64,000 nucleotides of DNA from contig JAGTTD010000013.1 of NCBI GenBank assembly GCA_018398585.1, positions 10,946,492 through 11,010,491 on the forward strand. Reading direction: 5' to 3'. Source of the DNA: Simmondsia chinensis (Eukaryota; Streptophyta; Magnoliopsida; Caryophyllales; Simmondsiaceae). How positions within the stretch are numbered: position 1 is the first letter of the stretch; every line of letters begins with the position of its first letter. Made by a program: the position numbers and the translations under genes. The notes under the pieces are model-generated. The model worked only from the letters and a program-made list of their open reading frames with translations. It had not been told where the DNA came from and did not search any database. This document shows positions 35,372 through 45,691 of the stretch, piece by piece.

Positions 35372-35445
35372 GTGTCAACACACAGGCGGTATGTGTCGAC
35401 ACACAGACTTACAGTAGCCACAAAGAGCTGCTGTGTGTCGACACG
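35372..35445 (+). promoter_or_regulatory. TGTGTCGACACA palindrome cluster (SIRE-like LTR)
   Basis: Sites at 35372-35384 (GTGTCAACACACA), 35392-35405 (TGTGTCGACACACA) and 35432-35445 (GTGTGTCGACACGC). The second is followed by GACTTACAG, as in the family-A LTR. The TATA box lies about 95 bp downstream. The 3' LTR has the same set at 42162, 42182 and 42222. Confidence 0.7.
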
Positions 35446-35538
35446 CAGACTGAAAAAGCTCAAAACGGCTACTTTTGACTCGATTTCTTTCCAAAACCTT
35501 TTTCTAATTCTTTGAACGTCTTAATGGCCCTCATTTAC

Positions 35539-35549
35539 CTATAAATAGG
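35539..35549 (+). promoter_or_regulatory. TATA box of the SIRE-like LTR
   Basis: CTATAAATAGG, a near-perfect plant TATA box. The same sequence is kept in the 3' LTR (about 42331). Transcripts should start about 30 bp downstream. Confidence 0.75.
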
Positions 35550-35829
35550 GCTTGAATGCTTTGGTTAAAATCATCCAATACTCTCTAGCATTCTTTGATA
35601 AAAAGTTCTCTTATATACTTGCGCTTTAAAGGTTTGTTTTTTAAGCTTTGTTTAAAACTTTTATTAGAGCATCACTTGTTCTCTTATTGTTGATCTTTGC
35701 GCTTTATTGGCATATCATTAGCTTTGGCTAAGCTTGATCAAGTGTCAATTCACTCTTCCTTAGCTTGAGCTTTATTGTTTAAAGCTTGAGTGCTTTTATT
35801 CTTTCATTACTTTATTCAAATTTATTTCA

Positions 35830-36026
35830 TTGTAAAGGTTGGATCCTAAACCTACTGTTTATAAAAGAATCAGTTGTAAAAGGTTGGTCTTGAGCCTACG
35901 TACAAAAAGACCTGTTGTAAAGGTTGGATCCTGAGCCTGTTCTTAAAAAGGATCATCGAGCTTAGTTAAAGGCTCAAGTGACTAAGAGTAATCACTTGAG
36001 AAGTGGACTAGCTTCCGGTTTGGAAG
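35830..36026 (+). other. Tandem hairpin region in the RNA leader
   Basis: Three units of about 42 bp start TTGTAAA at 35830, 35874 and 35915. Each can fold: unit 2 pairs GGTCTT (35886-35891) with AAGACC (35907-35912), and unit 3 pairs GATCCT (35927-35932) with AGGATC (35949-35954). Unit 1 is damaged here but intact in the 3' LTR (42620-42625 with 42644-42649). They are followed by CTCAAGTGA/TCACTTGAG (35973-35981 with 35992-36000) and CTTCC/GGAAG (36012-36026). The region lies downstream of the TATA box, so it is transcribed. Confidence 0.65.
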
Positions 36027-36199
36027 TGTACCACTATAAAAATTATTGTGCATCTCGTTTATTTTTGTCATTGTCTGTTTTATTTGAGATTTATTGTTTT
36101 GTTTTTAATTGAATTTTTTGGTTCATATCTTTAATTTTTTATTTATCACTAAAGAACCTAATTCACCCCCCCTCTTAGGTTGCCATTTGAACCTTCAAT

Positions 36200-36211
36200 T
36201 GGTATCAGAGC
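36200..36211 (+). other. Primer-binding site (initiator Met-tRNA)
   Basis: TGGTATCAGAGC two bases after the LTR end. It is 45 bp upstream of the gag ATG. Confidence 0.92.
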
Positions 36212-36255
36212 CAGTGCTCTATTCTTTTTGGGTCTAACAACTTTAGAGTGATCCT

Positions 36256-37958
36256 ATGGCAACCTTCACTCCAATCTTAGCCGAGGGTCAATCGACCAAC
36301 AAGCCTCCTCTTTTTGACGGGAAAAATTTCCCCTATTGGAAGCTAAGAATGAGACTTTATATTACATCTATTGATTTCGACTTATGGCTTATTACAAAAA
36401 ATGATGATTACGTACCCTCAAAGAAACAAGGTGAGAAAACCATTGAAAAAGAAGAAAATGAGCTTATGCAAGATGACAAAGAAAAACTTGCAAAAAATGC
36501 AAAAGCTCATTATCAACTCTTATGTGCTATTGCCCCAAATGTCTTTAACCATGTGTCCGGTTGTCAATCGGCAAAAGAAATTTGGGACAAGCTAGAGGTC
36601 ACCTATGAAGGTACGGATCAAGTTAAATCCTCCAAAATCAATATGTTGGTAAGAGCTTATGAACTTTTCAAAATGAAGCCGGAGGAATCAATAAAAGAGA
36701 TGTACACCAGATTTTCGGATATTACTAACAAACTCCAAGCTCTTGGAAAAATGTATTCAAATGAAGTACAAGTTAGTAAAATTCTTCGATGTCTCCCTAT
36801 TTCATGGCAAGGCAAGGTTACTGCTATTCGGGAAGCTCATAACCTCTCTACTTATAAACTTGATCAATTAATTGGAAATCTCATGACCCATGAGATTGAC
36901 ATAGAAGAGTTTAAAGAAGAGGAAAAACAAAAGAAAAACAAAGACATAGCATTTAAATCATCTCTAAGCGACGAAAGTGACGATGAAATTGTTATGTTAG
37001 CAAAAAGATTTTACAAACGTCTTGAAAAGAAAAGATTTAAGAAAAACTTCAAAAATGGTTCATCTTCCTCCAAAGATGAACCAACTTGCTATGAGTGTGG
37101 AGAAGTCGGATATCTTAAAAGAGATTTTCCCAAGCCAAAAAATAAGAAGTTCTTCAACAAACTCAAAAAGAAAGACAAAAAGGAAGAACGAAAGAAAGCT
37201 TTTGCGGCTTGGGGAAATAGCAACGATGACTCCAATGAAGAAAGTGAAGAGGAAATAGCTAACTTTTGTCTCATGGCTTTTGATGATGATAGCGTTGAAG
37301 AGGATGAGGTAAACGATCTATCTTATGATGAACTTGTGGCTGGTTTTCAAGAGTTATATGAGAAATATAAAAAATTGAAAAAACAACACAATTCTTTTGT
37401 AAGAGGTCTTGAAAAGATGGGATTGGAAAAGGATTCAAAATGACGTTTAGTGCTTGAACTTGAAAATGAATCCCTAAAGAAAAAGAATGAGTCTTTGAAT
37501 AATGAGATTATTCAATTAACAAATGAAAAGAAATCCTTGGAAGAAACACTTTATTCTTTAAAGGAAAATAAGAAAGGAAAATCCAAGGAAGATGAATCAC
37601 TTTTAAAAGAAATGAGTCTTTGAAAGAGAAAATGGAAGAACTTTCAAAAATATCAAGTAAATTTTTTAAAGGTCAAGAAACACTTGACAAAATTCTTGCA
37701 TCTCAAAGGCCAATTTATAACAAAGAAGGAATAGGTTATAATGAAAATGTCCAAAAGAAAATTTTGAATGTTCTTTTTGTTAAAGAGTCGTCACCTTCAA
37801 CAAACTCTGTAAGGTGCAACTATTGTGGTGACCATGGGCATATCATTTACCAATGTTCTTTCAAAATAAACTTGAAAAAGACAAAGATGGTTTGGGTCCC
37901 AAAAGGATCTCAACCACCAAAAGCAAAGACTAACAACAAAGGACCCAAGAAAATTTAG
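36256..37958 (+). pseudogene. SIRE-like gag, one stop and one frameshift
   Basis: The first frame runs 395 codons from the ATG at 36256 (MATFTPILAEGQSTNKPPLF, then FPYWKLRMRLYI). It has the retrotransposon gag helical domain (about residues 30-210), then a Lys-rich segment and a first zinc knuckle, CYECGEVGYLKRDF, in which the His and last Cys are lost. A TGA at 37441-37443 stops it, and coding continues (LELENESLKKKNESL, coiled-coil-like). A frameshift near 37610 leads to 37620-37958, with a second, intact knuckle CNYCGDHGHIIYQC. Gag forms the particle and binds RNA; this copy would give only a truncated product. Confidence 0.88.
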
Positions 37959-37979
37959 GTACCTAAAAGTGTTTGAATT

Positions 37980-40900
37980 GTGATAGGTGTGCATGAAAAT
38001 CCAAAGCAAAAAACAAGGCATATGACCGGAGATAAATCCAAGTTCACTTCACTAATGCCAAGAAAAGGAAATGTCACCTTTGGTGACAATAAGAAAGGAA
38101 AAATAATCGGTATCGGTAATGTTGCTTCTAACTCTTCTCCTTGCATTGAAGATGTCTTACTTGTGGAAGGTCTTAAGCACAACTTGCTAAGCATTAGTCA
38201 ATTATGTGATAAAGGCTATTGTGTGAATTTTGAATCATCTAGATGCATAGTTAAACATGCTAAAACAAATGAAATTTTGGTTGTTGGCCTACGATGTGAG
38301 AATGTCTATATGATTGATCTTGATTGTGTAGACTCATTAAATTTTTTTAGTGTCATGGATGAAAACGATCCTTGGATTTGGCATAGAAGATTTGGACATG
38401 CTAGTATGGATTTAATTTCAAAACTTTCAAAAAATGATCTTGTTAGAGGTTTACCAAAGTTTAAATTTGAAAAAGATCATATTTGTGATGCATGTCAATA
38501 TGGCAAACAAACTAGATCATCATTCAAACCTAAAAACGTAGTTTCAACATCAAGGCATCTTGAACTCTTACATATAGACTTATTTGGTCCTACTCGTCAT
38601 TTGAGCCTTGGAGGAAAGCGATATGGACTTGTAATTGTTGATGATTACTCACGCTTTACTTGGGTCCTATTCCTTTCTCATAAGAGTGAAGCATTTGATA
38701 AATTTGAAAATTTTTGTAAAAAGGTGCAAAATGAAAACGATTTGAAAATTGTTTCGGTTAGAAGCGATCATAGAAGGGAGTTTGAAAATGATGATTTTGA
38801 AATTTATTGTGATTACTTTGGAATTGATCACAATTTTTCGGCCCCTCGAACTCCTCAACAAAATGGAGTGGTTGAAAGAAAAAATAGAACTCGTGAAGAA
38901 ATGGCAAGAACAATGATTTGTGAAAATAACTTGCCTAAATCTTTTTGGGCCGAAGCAGTCAACACCGCTTGCTATATTTTAAATCGAGCTTTAATAAGAC
39001 CAATTTTAAAGAAAACACCATATGAACTTTATAAAGGTAGAAAGCCAAACATTGCATATTTTAAACCTTTTGGGTGCAAATGCTTCATTCACAACAATGG
39101 CAAAACAAATCTTGAAAAATTTGACTCACGAGTTGATGAAGGTATTTTCATTGGTTACTCTTTAACAAGCAAAGCATATAGAGTCTATAATAAAAAGACA
39201 AAGGTTGTAGAAGAGTCTATACATGCGGTTTTCGATGAAATTAATGTCTTGTCCTCTAGAACTCCTTGTGACGACAATGACATAGTAATCAAACCAATAA
39301 ACATCACACACTCATCCAATGAGCAAGAAAATGTTATATCCAATGCTCAAATGAATGAATCAAAAGGAGATAACCAAAATATAGAATCCAAAGAGGAAAA
39401 CTTACCACAAGATTGGAAATACTTGAAGGATCACCCAACAAGTCAAATCATTAGTGATCCCTCACAAGGTGTAAAAAATAGGCATGCATTAATGGAATAT
39501 TGTCATTTAGCTGCATTCATCTCTCTTGAAGAACCCAAGAACATAAAAGAAGCTCTTAATGACGCAAATTGGATAATGGCAATGGAGGAAGAGCTCAACT
39601 AATTCAAGAGAAGTAATGTATGGGAACTTGTAGATAGACCCCAAGATCATCAAATCATAGATACCAAATGGGTCTACCACAACAAGAAGGTTAAGGAAGG
39701 TAATGTGGTAAGAAATAAGGCAAGGTTGGTAGCTAAAGGCTATAACCAAGAAGAAGGTATAGACTATGAGGAAACCTTTGCTCCCGTTGCTAGGCTAGAA
39801 GCTATTAGACTCTTATGTGCATTTGCTTCATTTAAAGATTTCAAACTTTTTCAAATGGATGTTAAAAGTACATTTTTAAATGGTCTTATTGAAGAAGAGG
39901 TTTATGTTGAACAACCACCCGGATTTGAGGATGACAAATTTCCCAATCATGTTTTCAAACTCAAAAAGGCACTCTATGGATTGAAACAAGCTCCTAGAGC
40001 TTGGTACGAGAGATTGAGTTCCTTTTTAATTTTTCAAGAGGAAAAGTTGACACTACACTCTTTATCAAACACTCTAAACATGAAATTCTTATCGTTGATG
40101 ATATAGTGTTTGGTGCTACTAATCCATCTCTTTGTGAAGAATTTGCAAATCTTATGGGTAGGGAATTCGAAATGAGTATGATGGGAGAACTTAACTACTT
40201 TCTTGGATTACAAATCAAGCAAGACAAGGAAGGAATTTTCATCAACCAAGCCAAGTACGTAAAGGAAATGCTCAAGAAATTTGGCATGGAAAATTCCAAG
40301 GCAATAGCAACACCAATGAGCTCAAATCTTAAGTTAGATATGGATGAAAAAGGTAAAAAGATGAACCAAAAGCTATATCGAGGTATGATCAGATCTCTTC
40401 TTTACCTTACCACGAGTAGACCTGACATATTGTTCAGTGTATATTTATGTGCTAGATTTCAAGCATGTCCCAAGAAATCTCATCTATGTGCCGTGAAAAG
40501 AATATTTCGATACCTAGTTGGGACCCCTACTTTAGGCATATTTTACCCTAAATGTGATTTCTTTGATTTAGTTGGATATAGTGATGCGGATTTTGCCGGA
40601 TACAAAGTGGACTGAAAATCAACTAGTGGTACTTGTCAATTTCTTGGTCACGCTTTGGTGTCATGGTTTAGCAAAAAGCAAAATTTCGTTGCTTTATCCA
40701 CTGCTGAGGCCGAATATGTTGCATGTGGTAGTTGCTGTGCTCAAATGTTATGGTTAATGCGCCAATTAAATGACTATGGTATTAATATTAACCATGCTCC
40801 TATAATGTGCGATAATACTAGTGCTATATGTTTAACTAAAAATCCGGCTCAACACTCTAGAACAAACCATATTGAGGTTAGACATCATTTTATTTGTGAT

Positions 40901-41038
40901 CATGTGCTTAAGGGAGATGTCATTGTAAAATTTATTCCCACCAACGACCAATTAGCGGACATTTTCACTAAACCTCTAAGTGAAGAAATCTTTTGCAATA
41001 TTAGAAGTAAAATTGGCATGTGTAATCTATCATCTTGA
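37980..41038 (+). pseudogene. SIRE-like pol, broken
   Basis: Protease: RHMTGD survives at about 38015 but the DSG catalytic triplet just before it is missing. GAG-pre-integrase HRRFGHASMDLISKL with CDACQYGK follows. The integrase core has HIDLFGP, VRSDHRREFE (usually DHGGEFE) and the catalytic Glu in VVERKNRT; this frame is open for 540 codons to a TAA at 39600. RT continues ([44 protein letters not shown]), shifts frame near 40020, and shows VDDIVFG. RNase H has YSDADFAG, a TGA at 40613, then STAEAEYVA and LADIFTKPL. It is less decayed than most elements here. Confidence 0.9.
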
Positions 41039-41181
41039 CCTTGATTGCATACATAAGTGATTTGCATTTTCTATTGAGTTTTAATCTTATACACTTTATG
41101 GATGTTCTTCTTTATTCTTCTTGTGTGTATTAATGTTCTAATTGTCATATTCTCTCTCTCCCCTTGTGCTTTTTGTTAATG

Positions 41182-41485
41182 ACAAAGGGGGAGAAAAATT
41201 GGTGTACTAATATATAGTATTCATGCTACTTATGTATGTGTTTGATTGATTGAGAAATATCGAAAGTAATGATGATGTTAATATACTGAATGTATGATTC
41301 CTAAAATGCATCAACTTAGGGGGAACAATTGCGTTTGAATATTAATCATGATATACAATGCTCCATGAGTTTATAGTCATGTGTATGCTTCAATGTGTGA
41401 TGTTTTTATGGTGATATCTATGCCTTAACTTCCACATTTCCAACAGAAAACACCAAATGTTTGTCATCATCAAAAAGGGGGAGAT
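41182..41485 (+). other. Two polypurine tracts before the 3' LTR
   Basis: ACAAAGGGGGAGAAAAA at 41182-41198 and AAAAAGGGGGAGAT at 41472-41485, the second abutting the LTR. A weaker tract, TTAGGGGGAACAA, lies near 41317. Polypurine tracts prime plus-strand DNA synthesis. Repeated tracts are a known trait of SIRE-type elements. Confidence 0.75.
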
Positions 41486-42974
41486 TGTTGGCTCTAAAGC
41501 CAATATCATTGTAACTTTGATGATAACAAGCATTTAGTGAGTCATGTGATTTAAATTGTTCTAATCTTATTTTTAAGTGACTTATAAGAAAGCTAGGCAC
41601 ATCAAAAAATAATCATCGATACGAAGCTTTCCAAAAGATGATAAATCAAGAGGAAAAGAGATAAAAGCTGAAGAGAAGATTTATCCAGATTGAAGAGAAC
41701 GTGATCCGAGTCCGAGCATCTTAAAGTCATTTATTTTTATTGTCTAGGACTTAGGATAGGGATATATCAATTGAGTCCAAGTTTCAATATTGATATGTGA
41801 TGCTCTTACAAAAATGTTTTTGGAAAATATTTTTGAAAGTTGATTTATCAAATTTTATTTGAAAAATATTCAAGTCAAAATTAAACCAATCTAATTTATC
41901 ATTTAAATTTTTTTTTTTTTTTAAGATTGGTACTTTGAAAAGTATGATCAAATCAAATAAAGATAAAATTTTAATGGGTGTTGATTTAGCTTGATTTATG
42001 GAACTAATTATTTTTATAATCAAGTAAAGTGGGAAATAAATTCAAAAATTTGAACAAATATAGTAATCAATCAATCAATTTTTAACTTAGGAAATGCAAT
42101 AAAATTATCCCACCAATCAAGCAAATTGATCAAAACGTATAAATGCACCCGGGTAGGCTGAGTGTCGACACACAGGCGGTATGTGTCGACGCACAGACTT
42201 ACAGTAGACACAAAAAGCTGTTGTGTGTCGACAAACACCCTCTGAAAAAACTCAAAACGGCTACTTTTGACTTGATTTCTTTCCAAACCTTTTTCTAATT
42301 CTTTGAACGTCTTAATGGCCCTCATTTGCCTATAAATAGGGCTTGAATGCATTGGTTAAAATCATCCAATACTCTCTAGCATTCTTTGATAAAAAGTTCT
42401 CTTATATACTTGCGCTTTAAACGTTTGTTTTTTAAGCTTTGTTTAAAACTTTTATTAGAGCATCACTTGTTCTCTTATTGTTGATCTTTGAGCTTTATTG
42501 GCATATCCTTAACTTTGGCTAAGCTTGATCAAGTGTCAATTCACTCTTGAAAGAGTGAAGAATTTGAGTATTTTAATTCTTTCATTACTTTATTCAAATT
42601 TATTTCATTGTAAAGATTGGATCCTGAACCTACTATTTATAAAAGGATCAGTTGTAAAAGATTGGTCTTGAGCCTATTTACAAAAAGACCTGTTGTAAAG
42701 GTTGGATCCTGAGCCTGTTCTTAAAAAAGATCATCGAGCTTAGTTAAAGGATCAAGTGACTATGAGTAGTCACTTGAGAAGTGGACTAGCTTCCAGTTTG
42801 GAAGTGAACCACTATAAAAATCATTCTGCATCTCGTTTATTTTTGTCTTTGTCTGTTTCATTTAAGATTTATTATTTTGTTTTTTATTGAATTTTTTGGT
42901 TCATATCTTTAATTTTTTATTTATCAGTAAAGAACCTAATTCACCCCCCTCTTAGGTTGCCATTTGGACCTTCA
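41486..42974 (+). repeat. 3' LTR of the SIRE-like element
   Basis: 1489 bp. It differs from the 5' LTR by scattered point changes, small indels and one replaced patch near 42549-42575. It ends exactly at the CTAAG duplication. Confidence 0.93.
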
Positions 42975-42989
42975 CTAAGGTCGACCTGT

Positions 42990-44717
42990 ACATGTCCTGT
43001 GTCTGACTATACCCTAATCTTCATAAAAACGAGTGAAGTCACCTTCAACAAACTCAAGAACATTATCAGTCCTTAACCTCTTTATCGGCTTCCCTGTTTG
43101 TTTTTCAAGCAGAATCTTCAATTTCTTGAAGATATCATATACTTCGTTTTTCTGCTTCAGAAAATAGACACAAACTTTACGTGAATAATCATCAATAAAT
43201 GTTAGAAGATACCTGGACCCACCTTTAGAAGCCACTCTGGAAGGTCCCCACATATCAGAATGTATATAATCTAATGTTCCCTTTGTCAGATGCACTGGTG
43301 GCTTGAAGCTGACTCTTTTCTGCTTTCCATACATATAGTGCTCACAGAATTCCATCAGTCCTATTCACTGACCACAAAGCAGTCCCCTTTTACTCAACTC
43401 AGACAACGCCTTATCACCAATGTGGCCCATTCTCATGTGCCACAGTCTCGTGATCTCTGCATCTGTCATAGTAGATGTGAAAATAGCAATTGAAACTGTC
43501 ACGGTAGTACCTGCAAGCTCATACAAAGTACCTACCCTTTTCCCTTTCATCACAAATAAAGCATCCTTACTGACCCGCATGACTCCACCTTCAGCAGTGC
43601 ACTTGTACCCACTACACTCAAGGGTACCTAAATAAATCAAGTTTTTCTTCAACTCAGGGAAGTGACGTACATCACTCAAAGTTCCAATAGCCCCATCAAA
43701 CATCCTCACACGAATTGTCCCAATCCCCACTACCTTACAAGCAGCATCGTTATCCATTAAGACAACTCCGCCCTGTATAGACTTATATGTGGAAAACCAG
43801 TCCCTATTTGGACTAACATGATATGAACAACCCGAATCCATGACCCACTTATCCTTGGAACTGGACTGAGAATCAGCAACTAATAGAAAATCCCATTCAC
43901 TATTATCCTCTACAACACTAGCCTCAGCGGACTTATCTTTGCCCTGGTCACCCCTGTTACCCTCTTTCAATTTATTTTTATATTTGTAACAGTTTTTCTT
44001 TATGTGCCCTTTCTCGTAACAGTAATGGCACGATAGGTTCTTATGTCTAGATTTAGACCTAGACTTTTTCCCATCATTGGATCCCCTACGTTCTAATCTA
44101 CCTCTCACATCCAAACCACTACCTGAGTCATTCACCGAGTCAGATAACTCCCTATCTACCCGTTCTTTACTCACAAGGTTTCTTTTCACTTCATCAACAA
44201 TAATGGTCGGCCTACCCCCGTAAATCATGCTTTTTACAAAGCCCTTATACGAATTAGAGAGTGAACACAGTAACGACATAGCTTGATCCTCGTCCTAAGG
44301 GACATCATCCAATTCCTTTAATTCTTGTATGATAGAAGTAAACTCGCTAAGATGGTTTTTAAGAGATGTAAATTCCATCATACGGAAAGTCAATAACCGA
44401 CGCTTCACTGCGAGTTTGTTGGAGACTGACTTGTGGCAAAACATGTCTAGTAATTTCTCCCATAACTCCTTTGCAGTTTCCATCTCCAAGACCTCTAACA
44501 GAACATCATCAGCTAAACACATCTGTATCGCCGTGAGAGCCTTATCATCCATCTCTTCCCATTGTACCTCGGTCATAGTCTCGGGTTTCTTCTCTTTCCC
44601 CTCCAGTGCTTTCTTCAAGCCATTTTGAGTCAAGAGTCCGTTCACACAGACTTGCCATAAGCTGAAGCTTCCTTGACCTCCGAACTTCTCTACCTCGGTC
44701 TTAATACCTGATGCCAT
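42990..44717 (-). pseudogene. Gag, protease and integrase start of the split copia
   Basis: Gag begins at the ATG at 44717 (MASGIKTEVEKFGGQGSF) and is open to a TAG near 44292. It resumes at once (DEDQAMSLLCSLSNSYKGF) through a CCHC knuckle CHYCYEKGHIKKNC (near 44030) and the protease WVMDSGCSYHVSPNRDWF (near 43850, DSG intact) to GAG-pre-integrase (LWHMRMGHIGDKALSEL). A TGA at about 43364 stops it. The integrase start (CEHYMYGKQKRVSFK, HSDMWGP, FIDDYSRKVCVYFL, RTDNVLEF with two catalytic Asp) runs to the SIRE-like insertion. Only two stops separate it from an open frame. Confidence 0.9.
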
Positions 44718-44737
44718 TGTACCAATTCAAATAACCA

Positions 44738-44750
44738 GGCTCTAATACCA
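44738..44750 (-). other. Primer-binding site of the split copia
   Basis: TGGTATTAGAGCC on the minus strand, 3 bp from the LTR end, with one mismatch to the usual TGGTATCAGAGC. Confidence 0.85.
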
Positions 44751-44753
44751 ATT

Positions 44754-44950
44754 TGTGTGGAAATAACTAATTCTCCCGGTATATAATTGAATCAAATACC
44801 ACGATAATACGAGAAGTAAATGGACTAAAAGAGAAAAGAAACAAACTACATAATGATTTACGTGAAAAACCCGTTACAATCGAAAGGGCAGAAAACCACG
44901 GGTGAAGATTGGAGCTTTTATTATTGAATTAAAAAGAAGAATTACAATTA

Positions 44951-44985
<35 letters not shown>

Positions 44986-45235
44986 GTTGGCGGCGCCGCT
45001 AGGAAAATACCTCACGAAAAATTGGATACAAATGACGTAACCCTACGTCCATATATATAGGCCAGTGAAAACGCGGTTCCCAATCGATCAGGGGGTCCAG
45101 ATTGACCGGCGAGCTTACTGCAGGCGTCCTTCACTTACGTAAATTTCCCGATCGATCGAACTTCACCCGATCGATCGGCCTCCTCACGGAATCCCTATTT
45201 AAAGTTCCAAGGAATTTTGAGACATTTTTCTAACA
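44754..45235 (-). repeat. 5' LTR of the split copia
   Basis: 482 bp, close to 31905-32381. It has a CT microsatellite at about 44957-44985 and a TATA box near 45049-45060 (minus strand). The palindrome array is partly decayed at CpG. Confidence 0.92.
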
Positions 45236-45691
45236 CAAAACATTAGTGATGAAATAAGGTTAAGTGCATTCAACACAGTAAAAACTGTATAATGGTCACC
45301 CTTCCTTTTATTTTCGCCTTTTCTTAAAATTTAGTTTCATTTATTAATTATTATGATATAATTTCATTTGATTAAACTTCATGTATCATTTGATCAAAAT
45401 TAATGTTTCAAAACCAACAAAATAATGCCTACATGAAAATCATGAATTCTTAACTTTGTTTTTAATACCGTGTTCAACTTACTTAAATATATGCATAAAC
45501 AACAATGCATTAAACATAAATTCTCATACATCATGAGAACTTCATGGTTTTTAGCATATACTTGAATCAAATAACATACTTTAATCGATAGCAATCCCTC
45601 TCTTAGCAACTTTCTCAAATCTCACAAAGTTCGCCATTAAATCACACCAAGAGAAGAAGCTATTTTTATGAATAAAAATAAGTCTTAAAAT
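45236..45691 (-). other. Right remainder of family-A unit 2 (gag start and unassigned DNA)
   Basis: Only the last 75 bp or so (about 45615-45691) match the gag start and leader at 50680-50754 (minus strand ASSL, then ANFVR). The remainder is AT-rich and unlike gag of unit 1. There is no usable frame. Confidence 0.5.

Larger units (their letters stand above)
34699..36197 (+). repeat. 5' LTR of the SIRE-like element
   Basis: 1499 bp, nearly the same as 41486-42974. It holds three TGTGTCGACACA-type sites, a TATA box (35539-35549) and a tandem hairpin region (35830-36026). A short patch near 35755-35800 differs completely from the other LTR. Confidence 0.93.
34699..42974 (+). mobile_element. SIRE-like Ty1/copia with long LTRs, inserted in integrase of another copia
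   Basis: A plus-strand element of 8276 bp with LTRs of about 1.5 kb (34699-36197 and 41486-42974, TGTTGG start, TTCA end) and a 5-bp TSD CTAAG (34694-34698, 42975-42979). The primer-binding site is TGGTATCAGAGC at 36200-36211. It carries a long gag with two zinc knuckles, then protease, integrase, RT and RNase H. Long LTRs, a large gag and repeated polypurine tracts fit the SIRE/Maximus lineage; no envelope-like frame is present. Gag and pol are each broken by only a few stops and frameshifts. Confidence 0.93.
31905..45235 (-). mobile_element. Tork/TNT-like Ty1/copia, split by a SIRE-like copia
   Basis: A minus-strand element. LTRs lie at 31905-32381 and 44754-45235, both starting TGTG(C/T)GGAAATAAC and ending TAACA, with a 5-bp TSD CAAAA at 31900-31904 and 45236-45240. 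A primer-binding site TGGTATTAGAGCC (44738-44750) adjoins the right LTR and a polypurine tract (AGGTGGAGATT) the left one. Coding is largely preserved apart from a few stops: gag and protease on the right, integrase cut by the 34699-42974 insertion, then RT and RNase H on the left. The lineage guess is from the gag and RNase H wording. Confidence 0.92.

Noticed and set aside
41039..41485. An envelope-like third frame in the SIRE-like element
   Set aside because: The stretch after pol is only about 450 bp, has no open frame of useful length, no signal peptide and no membrane segment.
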